Below are positions 20,360 through 30,902 of a stretch of 64,000 bases of DNA, in pieces. This DNA comes from Chrysopilus asiliformis (taxonomy: Eukaryota > Arthropoda > Insecta > Diptera > Rhagionidae), in contig OZ035960.1 in NCBI GenBank assembly GCA_964034945.1, positions 74,011,085-74,075,084 of the forward strand. The letters are read 5' to 3'. The stretch's first letter is position 1, and the number at the start of each line of letters is the position of its first letter. The position numbers were made by a program, and so were the translations under genes. The notes beneath the pieces are model-generated. The model worked only from the letters and a program-made list of their open reading frames with translations, was not told the origin of the DNA and ran no database searches.

Positions 20360-22019
20360 TTGATTCCAGAATCGGATTCAGCGACCCACAAATGAGATTT
20401 TCTTATTCATTTTTTTCCGGAAAATTTGAAAAAACGATAAACACGTTATCCTTTCAGAACGTAAACAAGGTTTTACAGAGATATTCTACGACTTTTTGTC
20501 GTTATCCCAGAACCAGAATTGGTGGATATGCTGAAGAAAACATTAATCTTCACCTGTCATCAACGATATTTTCGTCGAATGTGACCACGGTGAACGATTT
20601 TCGCGATCTGTGCCGGAAAGCAGAACGCTATGTGGCAAATTTTCGTGATTTTCCGTCACGGGCAGATCCCAAAAAAATTAGGGAAATAGACCTCTTTCAT
20701 CAAGGTCAGAATGCTTCCGAGGAAAATATTGACGCGCTTGATCGATTACGGTTCCGTCCACGTCCCGACACATCTGCGTGGGTGTGTTGGAACTGTGCTC
20801 AACGTGGACACGGTTTCAAGGATTACTGACACCTTTTGTTTCGGTTGTGGTTTGAAGGAAGAGGTCAAACCTACCTGTATCTGAAGCCATTCGAAAAACG
20901 CGGAGAATGGCGGGACTTGTCACCCGTCACCCGAAACCTTAATCAAATTCCCTGAAAAAACTAACTTACCTGCTAGTAACCGAAGTACAAACTTCATCAT
21001 TCTTAAGCCAGCCAAGACCTTACCTATTTGTCAAAGTTTAAAACCATTTAGATTTGAACTCAAGTCTCTCCATCAGCGGAAACTCGAATACGCTCGGGCC
21101 CGCGCAAAAATTTTTGACACAGTCGCCGATTTAACATCTGTAAAGAAAACACGCTCCTCGAATAGAATACGAAATTGGTATCAGTGGCTCAAACAGGAAA
21201 AACGGTCAATTATATCAAGTATAGTTGTGTTTCTGGTGATCCAAGTTCACAAACTGAACTCAGCCGCCAAGACCGCAGACGGAGCATCTCCACGAATCCG
21301 AGGTTACGTCCAAGTCAATGTCCAATTTCGCGGAAAGACTAAACCTCTAACACTTTACGTAGTGCCCAGTCTTAGTCAATCCCTATACTTAGGCGTGGAT
21401 TTTTAACAAATCTTCGATATCCTGCCAAAAACAGTCAAGAAATGTGTGAGGCGAGCGGGGAGGAGTAGGACGAAGGCTTCCAAGGCTTGACTCCTAGGGA
21501 GGCACATCGGCTGAGGAATATCATTGCATGTATTCCTTCCAGTGAAACCCTGGGTTTAGACCGTACTTCGCTGGAGAAACATGTAATTGATGTAGGCGAT
21601 GCGGAACCTATCGAGCAAAGACACTATCCGGTGTCCGGCTATACAGAGGGCAATGTATGACGAACTGGACTGGATGCTAGCGCTTGAGGTCATTGAAGAG
21701 AGCGTTTCTCCCTGGAACTCACCCGTTCGACTTGTCCGGAAACTAGGCAAAGTCCGTCTGCCTGGATTCCAGGAAAGCCAACGGGGTTACAGTGAAAGAC
21801 GCTTAGACGGCTTATCAAGCCGTCTAGAAGACACGCGCTACATCTCGAGTCTGGATCTGAAGGACGCATTGTGACAAATCCCTCTCAAGGCTAAATCTCG
21901 AGAGGTGACCGCCTTCATGGTGCCAGGTCGCCCTCTGTATCAGTTCAGTGTGATGCTGCTTGGGTTGTGCAACGCCCCTCAACGGATGTGTCGCCTCATG
22001 GACAAAGTAATGGCATTCA
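20360..22019 (+). pseudogene. Old Ty3/gypsy retrotransposon, 5' part (gag-PR-RT)
   Basis: After a satellite-like monomer (20360-20460), a plus-strand frame to 20829 carries the gag end with NVTTVNDFRDLCRKAERYV and the zinc knuckle CWNCAQRGHGFKD, whose last Cys reads Tyr before a stop. Out-of-frame stretches then show a protease region (GYVQVNVQFRGKTKPLTLYV, SLYLGVDF, about 21300-21405). The start of RT follows: DELDWMLALEVIEESVSPWN (about 21655), YISSLDLKDA (about 21840) and FSVMLLGLCNAPQRMCRLMD (about 21945). Multiple frameshifts and stops. The RT is cut at 22019 by the errantivirus-like provirus and resumes at 29594. 5' LTR not seen. Dead element. Confidence 0.8.
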
Positions 22020-22407
22020 AGTTATGGATTTTCCTCCGCGTTAGCTCAAAAAAAACTAACTTGTTTTTATAAAAAAGCTCTTTATTTAGATCTGAATGCT
22101 TTAAGATACAATTGGCAAATGACAAACTTAATTTACCTTAACTAAGTCTTTTATAACCTAATTTAGCTTATTCTGCAAAACGTGCACACGTGTAACGTTA
22201 CAAGCGTTACCTGTGCATTCGAAATTCTTAGACGAAATATGATTCTATACTCGTTGCAACATGTTTGATTCCGCGAAGACCATCTTGGGCGAATCGTGGG
22301 AATGAGAACGATTTTGGGTGGAAATATGGAATTATGCTGTATGATGGAGATAATGGGGATCGGTAGGGGTGTGGTAATGATTTGATATATGACAGAATGT
22401 GTTAACT
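22020..22407 (-). repeat. 3' LTR of the provirus
   Basis: 388 bp, first and last five bases AGTTA/TAACT on the plus strand. Apparently identical to 29206-29593. It would supply the poly(A) signal in proviral sense; TTTATT at about 22081-22086 reads AATAAA on the minus strand. Confidence 0.92.
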
Positions 22408-22418
22408 CCTCCCTCCTT
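22408..22418 (-). promoter_or_regulatory. Polypurine tract
   Basis: The minus strand reads AAGGAGGGAGG immediately before the 3' LTR. This is the RNase H-resistant primer for plus-strand DNA synthesis in gypsy-type elements; position and composition fit exactly. Confidence 0.85.
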
Positions 22419-22447
22419 AAAAAATATGTGTCCCACATATTGCAATT

Positions 22448-23824
22448 TTAACTAATGTTCGGGAAGGATAATATTACAGGATCTGGATAAGTATATGGAG
22501 TAGTGGTTTGCAATTTTGTGGTCAGCAATTTTGACCGAAGAAGGTAAAAAATGAGAGCTAAGGATAATATTAGGATAATTATTATTGCGTCGGATGCAAT
22601 AGATGTAATGTTATTTGTAGAAAAGTAATCAAGCTTTTTAACGTTATCCAGGTGAAGCCTATGTAAGTATTCCAAGTCGAGTTTTATATCCTTTTCAGTG
22701 AGGTTGCCTAGGAGGCCTGTGGGTAATGGATGAAATGTTTGAATTTCCGTGCTGGTGTACTCGACGTTGTTAATTCGTATTGTGTCATTTTGGAAATTGA
22801 CTACAAATGTTCCGTTGAGGTTTTGTGTTTTGTTTTGATGATGAAGTTTCCCATTAAAGTTCGTAAGAAATACCGTATTTTCGTTGATGACTTCGATTAT
22901 TGGTTTGCTATGGTACTGATAAGTACAGGATGCGTTGATTCCGTCGAGGATTTGTGATACACAATCGTCAGGGGCTAGTTTTGTTAGCTGGTTCCTGTTG
23001 CAGATTGTTATATTTTGCATCGTTGTGCAGCTGCCTTGCACGCCATACCGTGTTTGCTGCGTTACCAGTAGGCTGGAATAATTTAGAAGGATCATTTTGC
23101 TTTCAGTGATCGTTGAGCGAATTAGAATGTGGTTAAAGTTCGTGGCTTCCGCTTTAGGTAAACATACAACGTACAGGAGTAACGAGTCCTTCATTAGCAT
23201 CATAGGTTGTGCATATTCGATGGCTTGAATTTCATTGTCGTAAGGCAGTGTTTCGATTTGGGATAGAATTTCGGATATCTCCGTGTGGTCCAGAAGATTT
23301 GAATTGACTACGCCGCTTTTAGCTAGTTGGCTGGCCAATACTATTTCGTGGATTTCTTCCTCAAGGATTCCTAGCTTGTTGAAAATCATTTGTTCGTATT
23401 TACCATTGTCGTACTCGCTGATGTCTGAGACGATTCAATTATAGTTGTCTATAATTTCAGTTGATATTTTGGTAAAATATTCATTGATCTTGTACTGTTT
23501 GTTGTTGTTGCTAATTATTTCGTTTTGACTTTTAAGGATATTGTTCCAATCGGTTGCGTCGGGGTTTCCCGCAATCCACTTCCAAGCTGAGCCTATCCAG
23601 TTTATGGCACGCTTTGGCCTAGTTGTTTGGAGCTGTCTGAGTAATCCTTCTATTTTTGAAACTCGATGATGGAGTTGTGGTACTAAGATGCTGGATCTGT
23701 TAAGCTTGTGTTTTATTGTTTGATCAATATTCTTTAGTATCGCCTCGTAGTTTGCTAGGTTTATGGTGTGAATTAGTTTGAAATCTCCACTCATGATTTT
23801 CCCAAATCCTAATCGCATTGTCAT
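22448..23824 (-). pseudogene. env: Errantivirus-type envelope gene with one in-frame stop
   Basis: Baculovirus-F-like envelope of insect errantiviruses, a membrane fusion glycoprotein. Segment one (23438-23824) has the furin-type site RPKR (residues 69-72 counted from the Met at 23824) followed by the conserved fusion-peptide start AINWIGSAWKWIAG. Segment two (22448-23434) stays in the same frame and has paired Cys residues and a C-terminal transmembrane helix (about 22540-22600, I/L-rich) with a short basic-polar tail. They are separated only by a TGA at 23435-23437. The frame is open upstream into the end of pol, and no signal peptide is visible after the Met; in this group env is made from a spliced RNA, so the true start may differ. 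As it stands the product would end before the membrane anchor unless the stop is read through. Confidence 0.88.
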
Positions 23825-23877
23825 AAGCGGTTTGTTGTATTTGTAGATGTTAAGAGATGCGTCTACGGTCCATAATG

Positions 23878-26800
23878 TTATTCTAGAATAGATGGAACGT
23901 TTTTTAAGTGGGATTTGTGAATTCTTTTCCCCGTAGCTGTGGTAATGGTGACGCGATTGTTTTGAGCTACTGTTTCCTTTACGAATAGTGGTTTTTCTTT
24001 AGTTTTAATTTGTTTATTTCTTTTAAACACAGTATCGCCTGGTTGATATTGTTTTGGTTTCTTTCGTTTCGCGTTGTGCCTGTCGATTTGATTCCTCTGT
24101 TTCCGTCTAATCTCGCATTGTAGATTTTCATGTAACTTTTCTTGGAAGTTCGTCAAATTTTGATAGTTAATTCTCTGAGATCTTCCGTAGAATATGTCGG
24201 ATGGTTTAGTTTTGGTGACGGAGTGAAATGAGTTGTTGTATCTGTCGACAGAAATGTTGACAATTTCTTTTAGGGACCGGTTTGTATTTTCCTTTTGAAG
24301 GCATCTTATAATTTCCAGAACCGTAGAGTGAACGCGTTCGATAGCACCGTTAACTTCGCTTTTTTGTGGCGGAGCCAAATAGACGGTTATGCCTAACGAT
24401 TCGACATAGTTCAGAACCGTGGGACTAATGAAGCTGCCTTCATTGTCCGAAACTATCATTCTTGGGACCGTGAAATAATGGATCAAATTAGCTATCTTTT
24501 TCCGTAAGTAAGGAGCAGATTTGTTTTTGATGTGGAAATACTTGGCAAATTTACTGAATTTGTCAACGCAAGTTAAAAATTTTTCGCCTTTTAGCGTCAT
24601 TATGTCTATATGTAGTATTTCCGTCGGAAACTGTGGAATCGGTGTCTCCTGTAATTCCGGTTTGTGCGGGTGGCGATCGTATTTGCAACTGTTGCAAGTA
24701 TCGCAATTTACCGTATATTTTTTTATTGATTTACTCATCGCAGGAAAATAGTATTTTTCTAAGATTTGTTCCTTATTCGCCCTGGCATTTCTATGGGCTC
24801 TTTTATGCTCATCCTGTATAATTTTGATTTTATTATCTTCATTGGAGATATCTTGAACTACTCGTTGTGTGATTCGTATCTTGAATTTTGAAAAGTGTTC
24901 CCTATAGATTTCTTGTAGTAGCTGAATGTAGTTTTCCGGGATTTTGATGCCGTTGACCACATTTGGGTTTAGGTATTCCTTTAGTATTTTTATTAAATTT
25001 TGTCTATTGATTTGATGTAGTCGAATGTAATGTCTAAAGTATCCTGGGTGAGGTTCTTCGTGGCCGTATATCTCTTTACCTTCGGAGATTAAGATTTGTT
25101 TTTTGAAGACGTTTATTGGTGCCTCGCAACTTGGTATGAGGTCGCTGTTGTCTTCATTTGCACTGTGAGCCGTTCCAGAGCTGTTTGTTAGTACGTTTGT
25201 CTCGGTTGGTAGCCTAGAAAGGGCGTCTGCAACGACATTAGTTTTCCCTGGTTTGTAGATGAGCTCGTAATTGTATTCTTCTATACGAGACTTCCATCTT
25301 TTTAGCTTCGCATTGTGATTCCGGTTACTAAGGGCGAATGTTAGTGGCTGGTGGTCAGTGAGAATTTTAATTTTTTTTGCTCCGTAGAGGTATGTTCGAA
25401 GTTTATCTAAGGACCACACTATGGCTAACATTTCCTTTTCTCCCGTGGAATAATTTTCCTCGGTCTTGTTTAGAGATCTTGATATGTAAACTACCGGTCT
25501 ATCTTTGCCGATTTCGCCTTGCGAAAGAACTGCTCCGACTGCGTAGTTTGACGCGTCTGTTGTCAGGATGAAAGGTTTTTCGAAGTCCGGGAATGCTAGG
25601 ACTTCTGAGGAAGTGAGAAGTTCTTTTAAACAGTTGAAAGCTTCGATCTCTGCGATTCCCAATTGAATATCTTTCTTCTTAGACTGATTGGCCTTGATTT
25701 GGGCATTTTCACCTCTCGTTAGCTGCGTCAATGGCTTTGCGACTTTTGCAAAATCCCTGACAAACTTTCGGTAATACGAGGCCAAACCGAGAAAGGCTTT
25801 TAGGTCTTTCAGGTTCTGAGGGGGCTTGATATTTCTAATGGCAGCAATTTTCTTGGGGTTTGGTAGAATTCCTTCTTCCGAAACAACATATCCCAAAAAT
25901 TCGACTTGCTTTTTCAGAAATTTTGATTTTTCCAAGTTTACTTTTAAGTTGGCTTTTTCCAGATGAGTTAGAACAGTCTCCAGATTGAGTAAATGTTCCT
26001 CTTCTGTCTTGCCAAGGATAATTACGTCGTCGATATAGACGTAACATATTTTACCGATGAGTGGTTTAAGTACGTCATCGATCATTCTTTGGAAGATCGC
26101 CGGTGCGTTCTTCAAACCGAAAGGAAGTCTGGTAAACTCGTATTTGCCATTTGCTGTGGAAAAAGCGGTTTTGGCGATATCATTCTCTTTCATGCGTATT
26201 TGGTGAAACCCTGAAGTGAGATCGATGGTTGTAAAGTATTTGCTTTGGTTAAAGCTTGCAAGGGTGTTGGTGATTTCCGGGATTGGATAGGTGTCGGGTA
26301 TTGTTATGGCGTTTAGCCTTTTGAAGTCAATAACGAGTCTATATTGCTGCTCTCCGGCTGAATTCGGTTTTTTGGGCACTATCCAAAGGGGTGAATTGTA
26401 TGGACTTTTTGATGGACGTATAATTCCATCTTTAAGCATTTTTGATATTTGTGATTCCACTTCTTGTCTCAAGTTGACAGGATAGGAATACGACTTCGTA
26501 TATATTGGTTCGAACGTTGAAGTTCTTATCTCGGCTCTGACATTAGTTTCAACTACGTCTTCGTCGTTTACGGGGCCGAAAATCAGTGGGTGGTTGTTTA
26601 GAATAGTGTGCAGCTTTTTTTGGAGTTTTTGGTCCAGCTCATCGCACTTGACTTCGATATTGTTGACTTGTCTAGATACTCTAGATTTTAAGGGAATTTT
26701 AATATTGGGTTTTATTTTGAGGACATGGTTTCCTCGATCTATTACAGCCTCTAGCTCTTTTAGAGTGTCGTCTCCGATGATACCATCGAACGACTTAAGT

Positions 26801-27069
26801 CCAGGTAGGACGAAAAATTCTAGTGTGGAGTTATTCCCAATGCTTTGAAAAAAACGACCCGTAACCTTATGGGTTATAGGTATGTTGCCTGCGGCTGAAT
26901 GAATGTTAAATGGTTTTTGAACTGGTTTGGCGTTTTGTGATAATTGAACTGAAACGAAATTTTTATTGGCTCCGGTGTCGATCAGGAATTTCAGCACCTG
27001 GCCGTCTTTTTTCTTATATTCTATGTATGGAATGCTAGAGAGGCGTCTATCATAAAATTTAGATCGCAT
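23878..27069 (-). CDS. pol: Errantivirus-type Pol polyprotein (PR-RT-RNase H-IN)
   Basis: 1,063 open codons. Aspartic protease motif FLIDTGANKNFV near residue 31. RT has motif-A Asp at 283 (TTIDLTSGFHQ) and YIDD at 345-348. RNase H has TTDASNYAVGAVLSQ (Asp 505), Glu 546 and TDHQPL (Asp 572). Integrase has an HHCC zinc domain (His 755, His 759, Cys 789, Cys 792) and DDE residues Asp 822 (LHIDIM), Asp 875 (VSDNEGSF) and Glu 911 (GAIERVH), the last two with 35 residues between them. Every catalytic motif is intact. The first Met (27069) lies inside the gag overlap, so the protein is expected to be made by -1 frameshifting from gag. It copies the RNA genome and inserts it into the chromosome. No stop or frameshift in its length, consistent with a young, possibly active element. 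Confidence 0.95.
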   Translation of the reverse strand: MRSKFYDRRLSSIPYIEYKKKDGQVLKFLIDTGANKNFVSVQLSQNAKPVQKPFNIHSAAGNIPITHKVTGRFFQSIGNNSTLEFFVLPGLKSFDGIIGDDTLKELEAVIDRGNHVLKIKPNIKIPLKSRVSRQVNNIEVKCDELDQKLQKKLHTILNNHPLIFGPVNDEDVVETNVRAEIRTSTFEPIYTKSYSYPVNLRQEVESQISKMLKDGIIRPSKSPYNSPLWIVPKKPNSAGEQQYRLVIDFKRLNAITIPDTYPIPEITNTLASFNQSKYFTTIDLTSGFHQIRMKENDIAKTAFSTANGKYEFTRLPFGLKNAPAIFQRMIDDVLKPLIGKICYVYIDDVIILGKTEEEHLLNLETVLTHLEKANLKVNLEKSKFLKKQVEFLGYVVSEEGILPNPKKIAAIRNIKPPQNLKDLKAFLGLASYYRKFVRDFAKVAKPLTQLTRGENAQIKANQSKKKDIQLGIAEIEAFNCLKELLTSSEVLAFPDFEKPFILTTDASNYAVGAVLSQGEIGKDRPVVYISRSLNKTEENYSTGEKEMLAIVWSLDKLRTYLYGAKKIKILTDHQPLTFALSNRNHNAKLKRWKSRIEEYNYELIYKPGKTNVVADALSRLPTETNVLTNSSGTAHSANEDNSDLIPSCEAPINVFKKQILISEGKEIYGHEEPHPGYFRHYIRLHQINRQNLIKILKEYLNPNVVNGIKIPENYIQLLQEIYREHFSKFKIRITQRVVQDISNEDNKIKIIQDEHKRAHRNARANKEQILEKYYFPAMSKSIKKYTVNCDTCNSCKYDRHPHKPELQETPIPQFPTEILHIDIMTLKGEKFLTCVDKFSKFAKYFHIKNKSAPYLRKKIANLIHYFTVPRMIVSDNEGSFISPTVLNYVESLGITVYLAPPQKSEVNGAIERVHSTVLEIIRCLQKENTNRSLKEIVNISVDRYNNSFHSVTKTKPSDIFYGRSQRINYQNLTNFQEKLHENLQCEIRRKQRNQIDRHNAKRKKPKQYQPGDTVFKRNKQIKTKEKPLFVKETVAQNNRVTITTATGKRIHKSHLKNVPSILE

Positions 27070-28229
27070 TCGTTTAGCTCATCTTCTGATTGATCTGGTT
27101 CAGCGAAAGCATCTTCTTCCTGCTGATTATAAAATTCGAGATTTTCTTCTTGGGTTTGAAGATTATTTATTCTCTGTGTTTTCCTAGCGAATTGATTGGA
27201 ATCATTCGATCGTTTGTTATGGTGAAAGGACGATGGCTTATTCATATAGTCTACTTGACGAGTTTGTACAGACCTATCGACATCCATTGGAACTGGTGGC
27301 TTAGGGTAGTTGGGTCTGGGTGGTGGATTGTTTCTGTAAAGTTGGTTATGTGCATCGTGTTGTGCGTTGTAGGCTTTAATTTGATTAGATAAACTTGATA
27401 TTGGAATTCGCTTGTTACCGTGGTTAAACCGTGGAGTGAATATTTGGTTCACTGGGGCAGATATGGAATTGTTAAAATTCCTATTGTGTATTGGGATGTT
27501 CCTAAAGTTTAGGTTTTGAAACTCTAAACAGGATGCGTAAGCTTCTGGGAGTGTTTGTGGTTTCTGAATTATAAGCATTCTGGAGAGATCTCCATTTAGT
27601 CCCCGAACGAACACATCTAGTGCCCTGTTTCGATAGTTTTCGGTCAGCGCAACTACCGTTTCTTTAGAATAGTCCTCTGTTTTTATCTTGTTGATTAGAA
27701 GTGATAGCTGATGATTAACGGCTGCGTAAAACTCATCAACGCTTTTATCTTTCTGAGTCATCGCGTGTAGCTGATGCTCTAAGGTTCTTACATCCCTCTT
27801 GTCCGCGTAATGAAGGGACAAGCATTTCTTAATGCTGGGCCAATCATCGAAAATATTGTAAGAAATTAGGGCGGCGTCAGCCGGGCCTCTTATTTTTTGT
27901 CTGATGTGTCTTAAAATTGCCCTGAATATGGGTTTGTCTTTAACTATTTTGTAATCGTCCAATATTGTTTCGACGTTGTGAATCCATGACACATACTGCA
28001 CCGGATTACCGTCAAAAGCTTGAAGATCCCTTACAGAGTCGGGAAGCTTTTTTATTGCTTCGAGATCTTCTGGGGTTTTAGGACCCGAAATTGTTTGTTC
28101 TGTGTGTGTATCAATTTGTTCCCGTTTATTTTCGAGTTGTATTAATCGATTTTCTATTACTCTAATCTGCTCGATCTGAGCATTAACTGCTCCGGTCAAT
28201 TGCACAATTGTTTGTTGGAGAGTATCCAT
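27021..28229 (-). CDS. gag: Errantivirus-type Gag
   Basis: 402 codons from ATG (28227-28229) to TAG at 27021. It begins with a coiled-coil-like stretch (IRVIENRLIQLENKREQ) and has a capsid-like centre (LQAFDGNPVQYVSWIHNVET, HQLSLLINKI, NRALDVFVRGLNGDLSRML), as in retrotransposon Gag domains. The C-terminus is basic/polar then acidic (EEDAFAEPDQSEDELNE). No CCHC zinc knuckle, as usual for gypsy-type errantiviruses. Forms the particle core and packages RNA. It overlaps pol by 49 bases in a -1 relation. Confidence 0.93.
   Translation of the reverse strand: MDTLQQTIVQLTGAVNAQIEQIRVIENRLIQLENKREQIDTHTEQTISGPKTPEDLEAIKKLPDSVRDLQAFDGNPVQYVSWIHNVETILDDYKIVKDKPIFRAILRHIRQKIRGPADAALISYNIFDDWPSIKKCLSLHYADKRDVRTLEHQLHAMTQKDKSVDEFYAAVNHQLSLLINKIKTEDYSKETVVALTENYRNRALDVFVRGLNGDLSRMLIIQKPQTLPEAYASCLEFQNLNFRNIPIHNRNFNNSISAPVNQIFTPRFNHGNKRIPISSLSNQIKAYNAQHDAHNQLYRNNPPPRPNYPKPPVPMDVDRSVQTRQVDYMNKPSSFHHNKRSNDSNQFARKTQRINNLQTQEENLEFYNQQEEDAFAEPDQSEDELNECDLNFMIDASLAFHT
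27054..27060 (-). promoter_or_regulatory. Candidate -1 ribosomal slippery site
   Basis: Within the gag/pol overlap the minus strand reads A AAT TTT in the gag frame, the X XXY YYZ form of slippery heptamer, shortly before the gag stop (TAG, 27021-27023). The overlap and the required shift direction both agree with -1 frameshifting. Any downstream RNA structure was not evaluated. Confidence 0.7.
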
Positions 28230-29192
28230 TTTTTATAGGTTTAAGGAGTAGGATGTTCACGAATCAGAGCAAGATGATATTATAATCAGAATAATCTAAG
28301 GCACAACTCGATTATGTTATTTTGTTAACGATCGCGTAGCAACGAAAATAGCTCACAACAATCTTAACAATAAACTTTTTACTTTAATTGGATATGATAA
28401 CACGATCTTAATTTCTAAAGAATATGTTTGTTTAACAATATGTTTTATTTCTTGAATATAACTTTTTACGACTTCTTATTTTTTGTTATTTCATATATAT
28501 TTAATATTTTTTATTCGTACAATAATATGCAAATATTGTGTTTCACTATTTATGACTTTACGTTACACGTTTCTTTATTTTCTTTTGTTTGAAGTTATTT
28601 AATTAATATTTACGTTTTCTTTTTCGTTTCTTAACTTAAAAAAATGGAAAATTACTGAGAGAACTTACATTAAATATAGAATTTTCGCTGTTTGCATGAT
28701 GAATCGTCCGTAGAATCCTTTTTGGCTCTAACCGTTGATTTGTTAAAGTTGTGCGTTGGATGGGGCCTACTGCGGTACGGGTTGGATCACTATCTGCTTT
28801 TGCCTCGAATTCTTTCACGAAGTTCCTCTTTGATAACTTTTCCTGGTCCGGTTGTCCTGCTTGGCGATCGCTGAGTTGCTCGTTCCTTTTCGGCAATTTC
28901 TGTCGTCAGGTTTTTGTTTTCTCACTTGATCGCACTTATTTTTTAGGATCAGATTTCTCTCCAGCCTCTGAGAGTGTTTTAAGGTAGTTTTTGGCTTGAC
29001 AATACTGCCTCTGATCACAAATGTTCACAATATTATTATTATTTTTGAACTAGTTACAAATGATTTTAAACTGCGATTTTTACTTTATTGTAAAATTTTT
29101 TCACTTTAGTAAGTTTTTTCACTTTAGTAAATTTTTTAACTTTAGTAAATTTTTTTCGCGTTTTCTTTGCACGGATGTTCGGACTTTTTTTA
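28230..29192 (-). other. Provirus untranslated leader
   Basis: About 960 bp between the primer-binding site and the gag ATG. AT-rich, with a run of CTTTAGTAAATTTTTTC-like repeats near 29095-29150. Short open frames are present on both strands but none resembles a protein. Expected to hold the packaging signal and, in this group, insulator or splice-donor sequences; none can be confirmed by eye. Confidence 0.6.
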
Positions 29193-29206
29193 CTGCTCGG
29201 GCGCCA
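29193..29206 (-). promoter_or_regulatory. tRNA primer-binding site
   Basis: The minus strand reads TGGCGCCCGAGCAG directly at the inner edge of the 5' LTR, sharing its first T with the LTR. TGGCGCC-type sites match lysine-type tRNA 3' ends, as in gypsy. The tRNA identity is inferred from that resemblance only. Confidence 0.75.
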
Positions 29207-29593
29207 GTTATGGATTTTCCTCCGCGTTAGCTCAAAAAAAACTAACTTGTTTTTATAAAAAAGCTCTTTATTTAGATCTGAATGCTTTAAGATACAATTG
29301 GCAAATGACAAACTTAATTTACCTTAACTAAGTCTTTTATAACCTAATTTAGCTTATTCTGCAAAACGTGCACACGTGTAACGTTACAAGCGTTACCTGT
29401 GCATTCGAAATTCTTAGACGAAATATGATTCTATACTCGTTGCAACATGTTTGATTCCGCGAAGACCATCTTGGGCGAATCGTGGGAATGAGAACGATTT
29501 TGGGTGGAAATATGGAATTATGCTGTATGATGGAGATAATGGGGATCGGTAGGGGTGTGGTAATGATTTGATATATGACAGAATGTGTTAACT
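29206..29593 (-). repeat. 5' LTR of the provirus
   Basis: 388 bp, AGTTATGG...GTTAACT on the plus strand, apparently identical to 22020-22407. In proviral sense it supplies promoter and RNA start. Confidence 0.92.
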
Positions 29594-30775
29594 TTCATGT
29601 CTGGAGAACTTCGTCAGTTCGTATTTGTATATCTCGAAGACTTGTTGGTTGTGTCACCGACTTTCGATCTTCACTTGCGTGTCCTATCAGATGTTGCACA
29701 GAGTTTACGTCGCGCGAATCGCACTATCAACATTGCGAAGAGTAAATTCTGTCAGAGAGATCTCTACCTGGGGTACATTGTTGGAGCTGGCTCTCTAAAG
29801 ACAGATCACGGCACGACACCAGTGCTGATGATACCTGACTTTTCGAAATCCTTTCTGATCCAATGCGATGCGGAGTCGGTGGTGTTCTTTGCCAGGTCGG
29901 GGATGATGAAGAGGAGAGGACACTCGCATATTTTTTTACAGAAGCTCAATGCTGCACAAAAAAATTCCAGCATAACCGAGCTTGAGTATTACGCTGCGGT
30001 GCTGTCGGTACGCAAGTTCAGGCAGTATGTCGAGGGGCTACCTTTCTCCATCATCACCGACCACGCGAGCCTTAAATGGCTCATGGGCCAGAAGGATCTG
30101 AGCGGCAGACTTGCTCGATGCTCGAGGTTTCGATTCGATAGTGCATCGTAAAGGTAGCCAGAATATTGTACCGGACGGTTTGTCCCGACGCTTTGTCCCG
30201 AGCATATGCGAACGAACTCAAGGGCCTGGATAAATACCCATCTTTGGAGGTAAATTTAAATTCTTCGGAGTTCCTAGCAGAGGAATACCGAGATCTCATA
30301 GCTACCGTTACCAAGGAGGGAGATAGACTTACAGACCTATGTGTTTCAGACGGACGGATATGTCTACATACGTAATGATCCGCATTCTGGCGACGATGTA
30401 CAGGAATTCAGAGCATGGAAGTTATGATTGCCATCGAGCTTGTCTGGTTCTCTGATCCGGCCCATGATCCACCACAATCGGCACACGGCAGTATTGGCAA
30501 GACGCGGTACCGACTCTCTCAGCGCTATTACACAGTGGACGAACATGGTTTCACAGGTGAAGGATTACGTTTTAGATTGCGAGATTTGTAAGCAGACAAA
30601 AGCTGCGAACATAGACGTCCTTGGCAGCGGATATACGTCGACTTCATGGGCCCTTACCCTAGATAGACCGAGGGCAACACCTTTCTATTCGTAGTGTTAG
30701 ATCAGTTTAGCAAGTTCGTGCTGTTTAAATCGATGTATCGGGCGAACTGGTGTTAAAATATTTGAAGAATGATGT
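29594..30775 (+). pseudogene. Old Ty3/gypsy retrotransposon, 3' part (RT-RNase H-IN)
   Basis: Continues the frame interrupted at 22019. It shows FVYLEDLLVVSPTFDLHL (YxDD read as YLED, so the catalytic box is damaged), NIAKSKFCQRDLYLGYIVGA, then after an internal deletion RNase H with ELEYYAAVLSVRKFRQYVEG and ITDHASLKWLMGQKDLSGRL. Integrase zinc-region remnants (SQVKDYVLDCEICKQTKAAN, about 30550-30610) follow, and the catalytic-core start read in other frames (VDFMGPY, FVVLDQFSKF). It stops near 30775 in the integrase core. Several frameshifts and stops. Confidence 0.8.
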
Positions 30776-30902
30776 TTTTTAAAATTGATCGTTTTGCGGG
30801 GCAAATAATTGTTCTCAGATGAAGTTAACTGTCCCGACTTGGTCTACAGAATGTATCAAATTTCTATACCGAATCAAATTTAAAAAAAAGTCCTTTTTTT
30901 GA

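Larger units (their letters stand above)
22020..29593 (-). mobile_element. Errantivirus-like endogenous retrovirus, structurally complete
   Basis: A 7,574 bp Ty3/gypsy-group provirus with envelope gene on the minus strand. Order in its own sense: 5' LTR (29206-29593), tRNA primer site, leader, gag, pol by -1 frameshift, env, polypurine tract, 3' LTR (22020-22407). The LTRs begin AGTTAACAC and end CATAACT, as in the gypsy-type errantiviruses of Diptera. TTCA is duplicated at both edges (22016-22019, 29594-29597). The two 388 bp LTRs show no difference by eye, so insertion is recent. gag and pol are uninterrupted; env has one in-frame stop. It sits inside the RT of an older gypsy element whose frame continues across the insertion. 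Confidence 0.93.
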
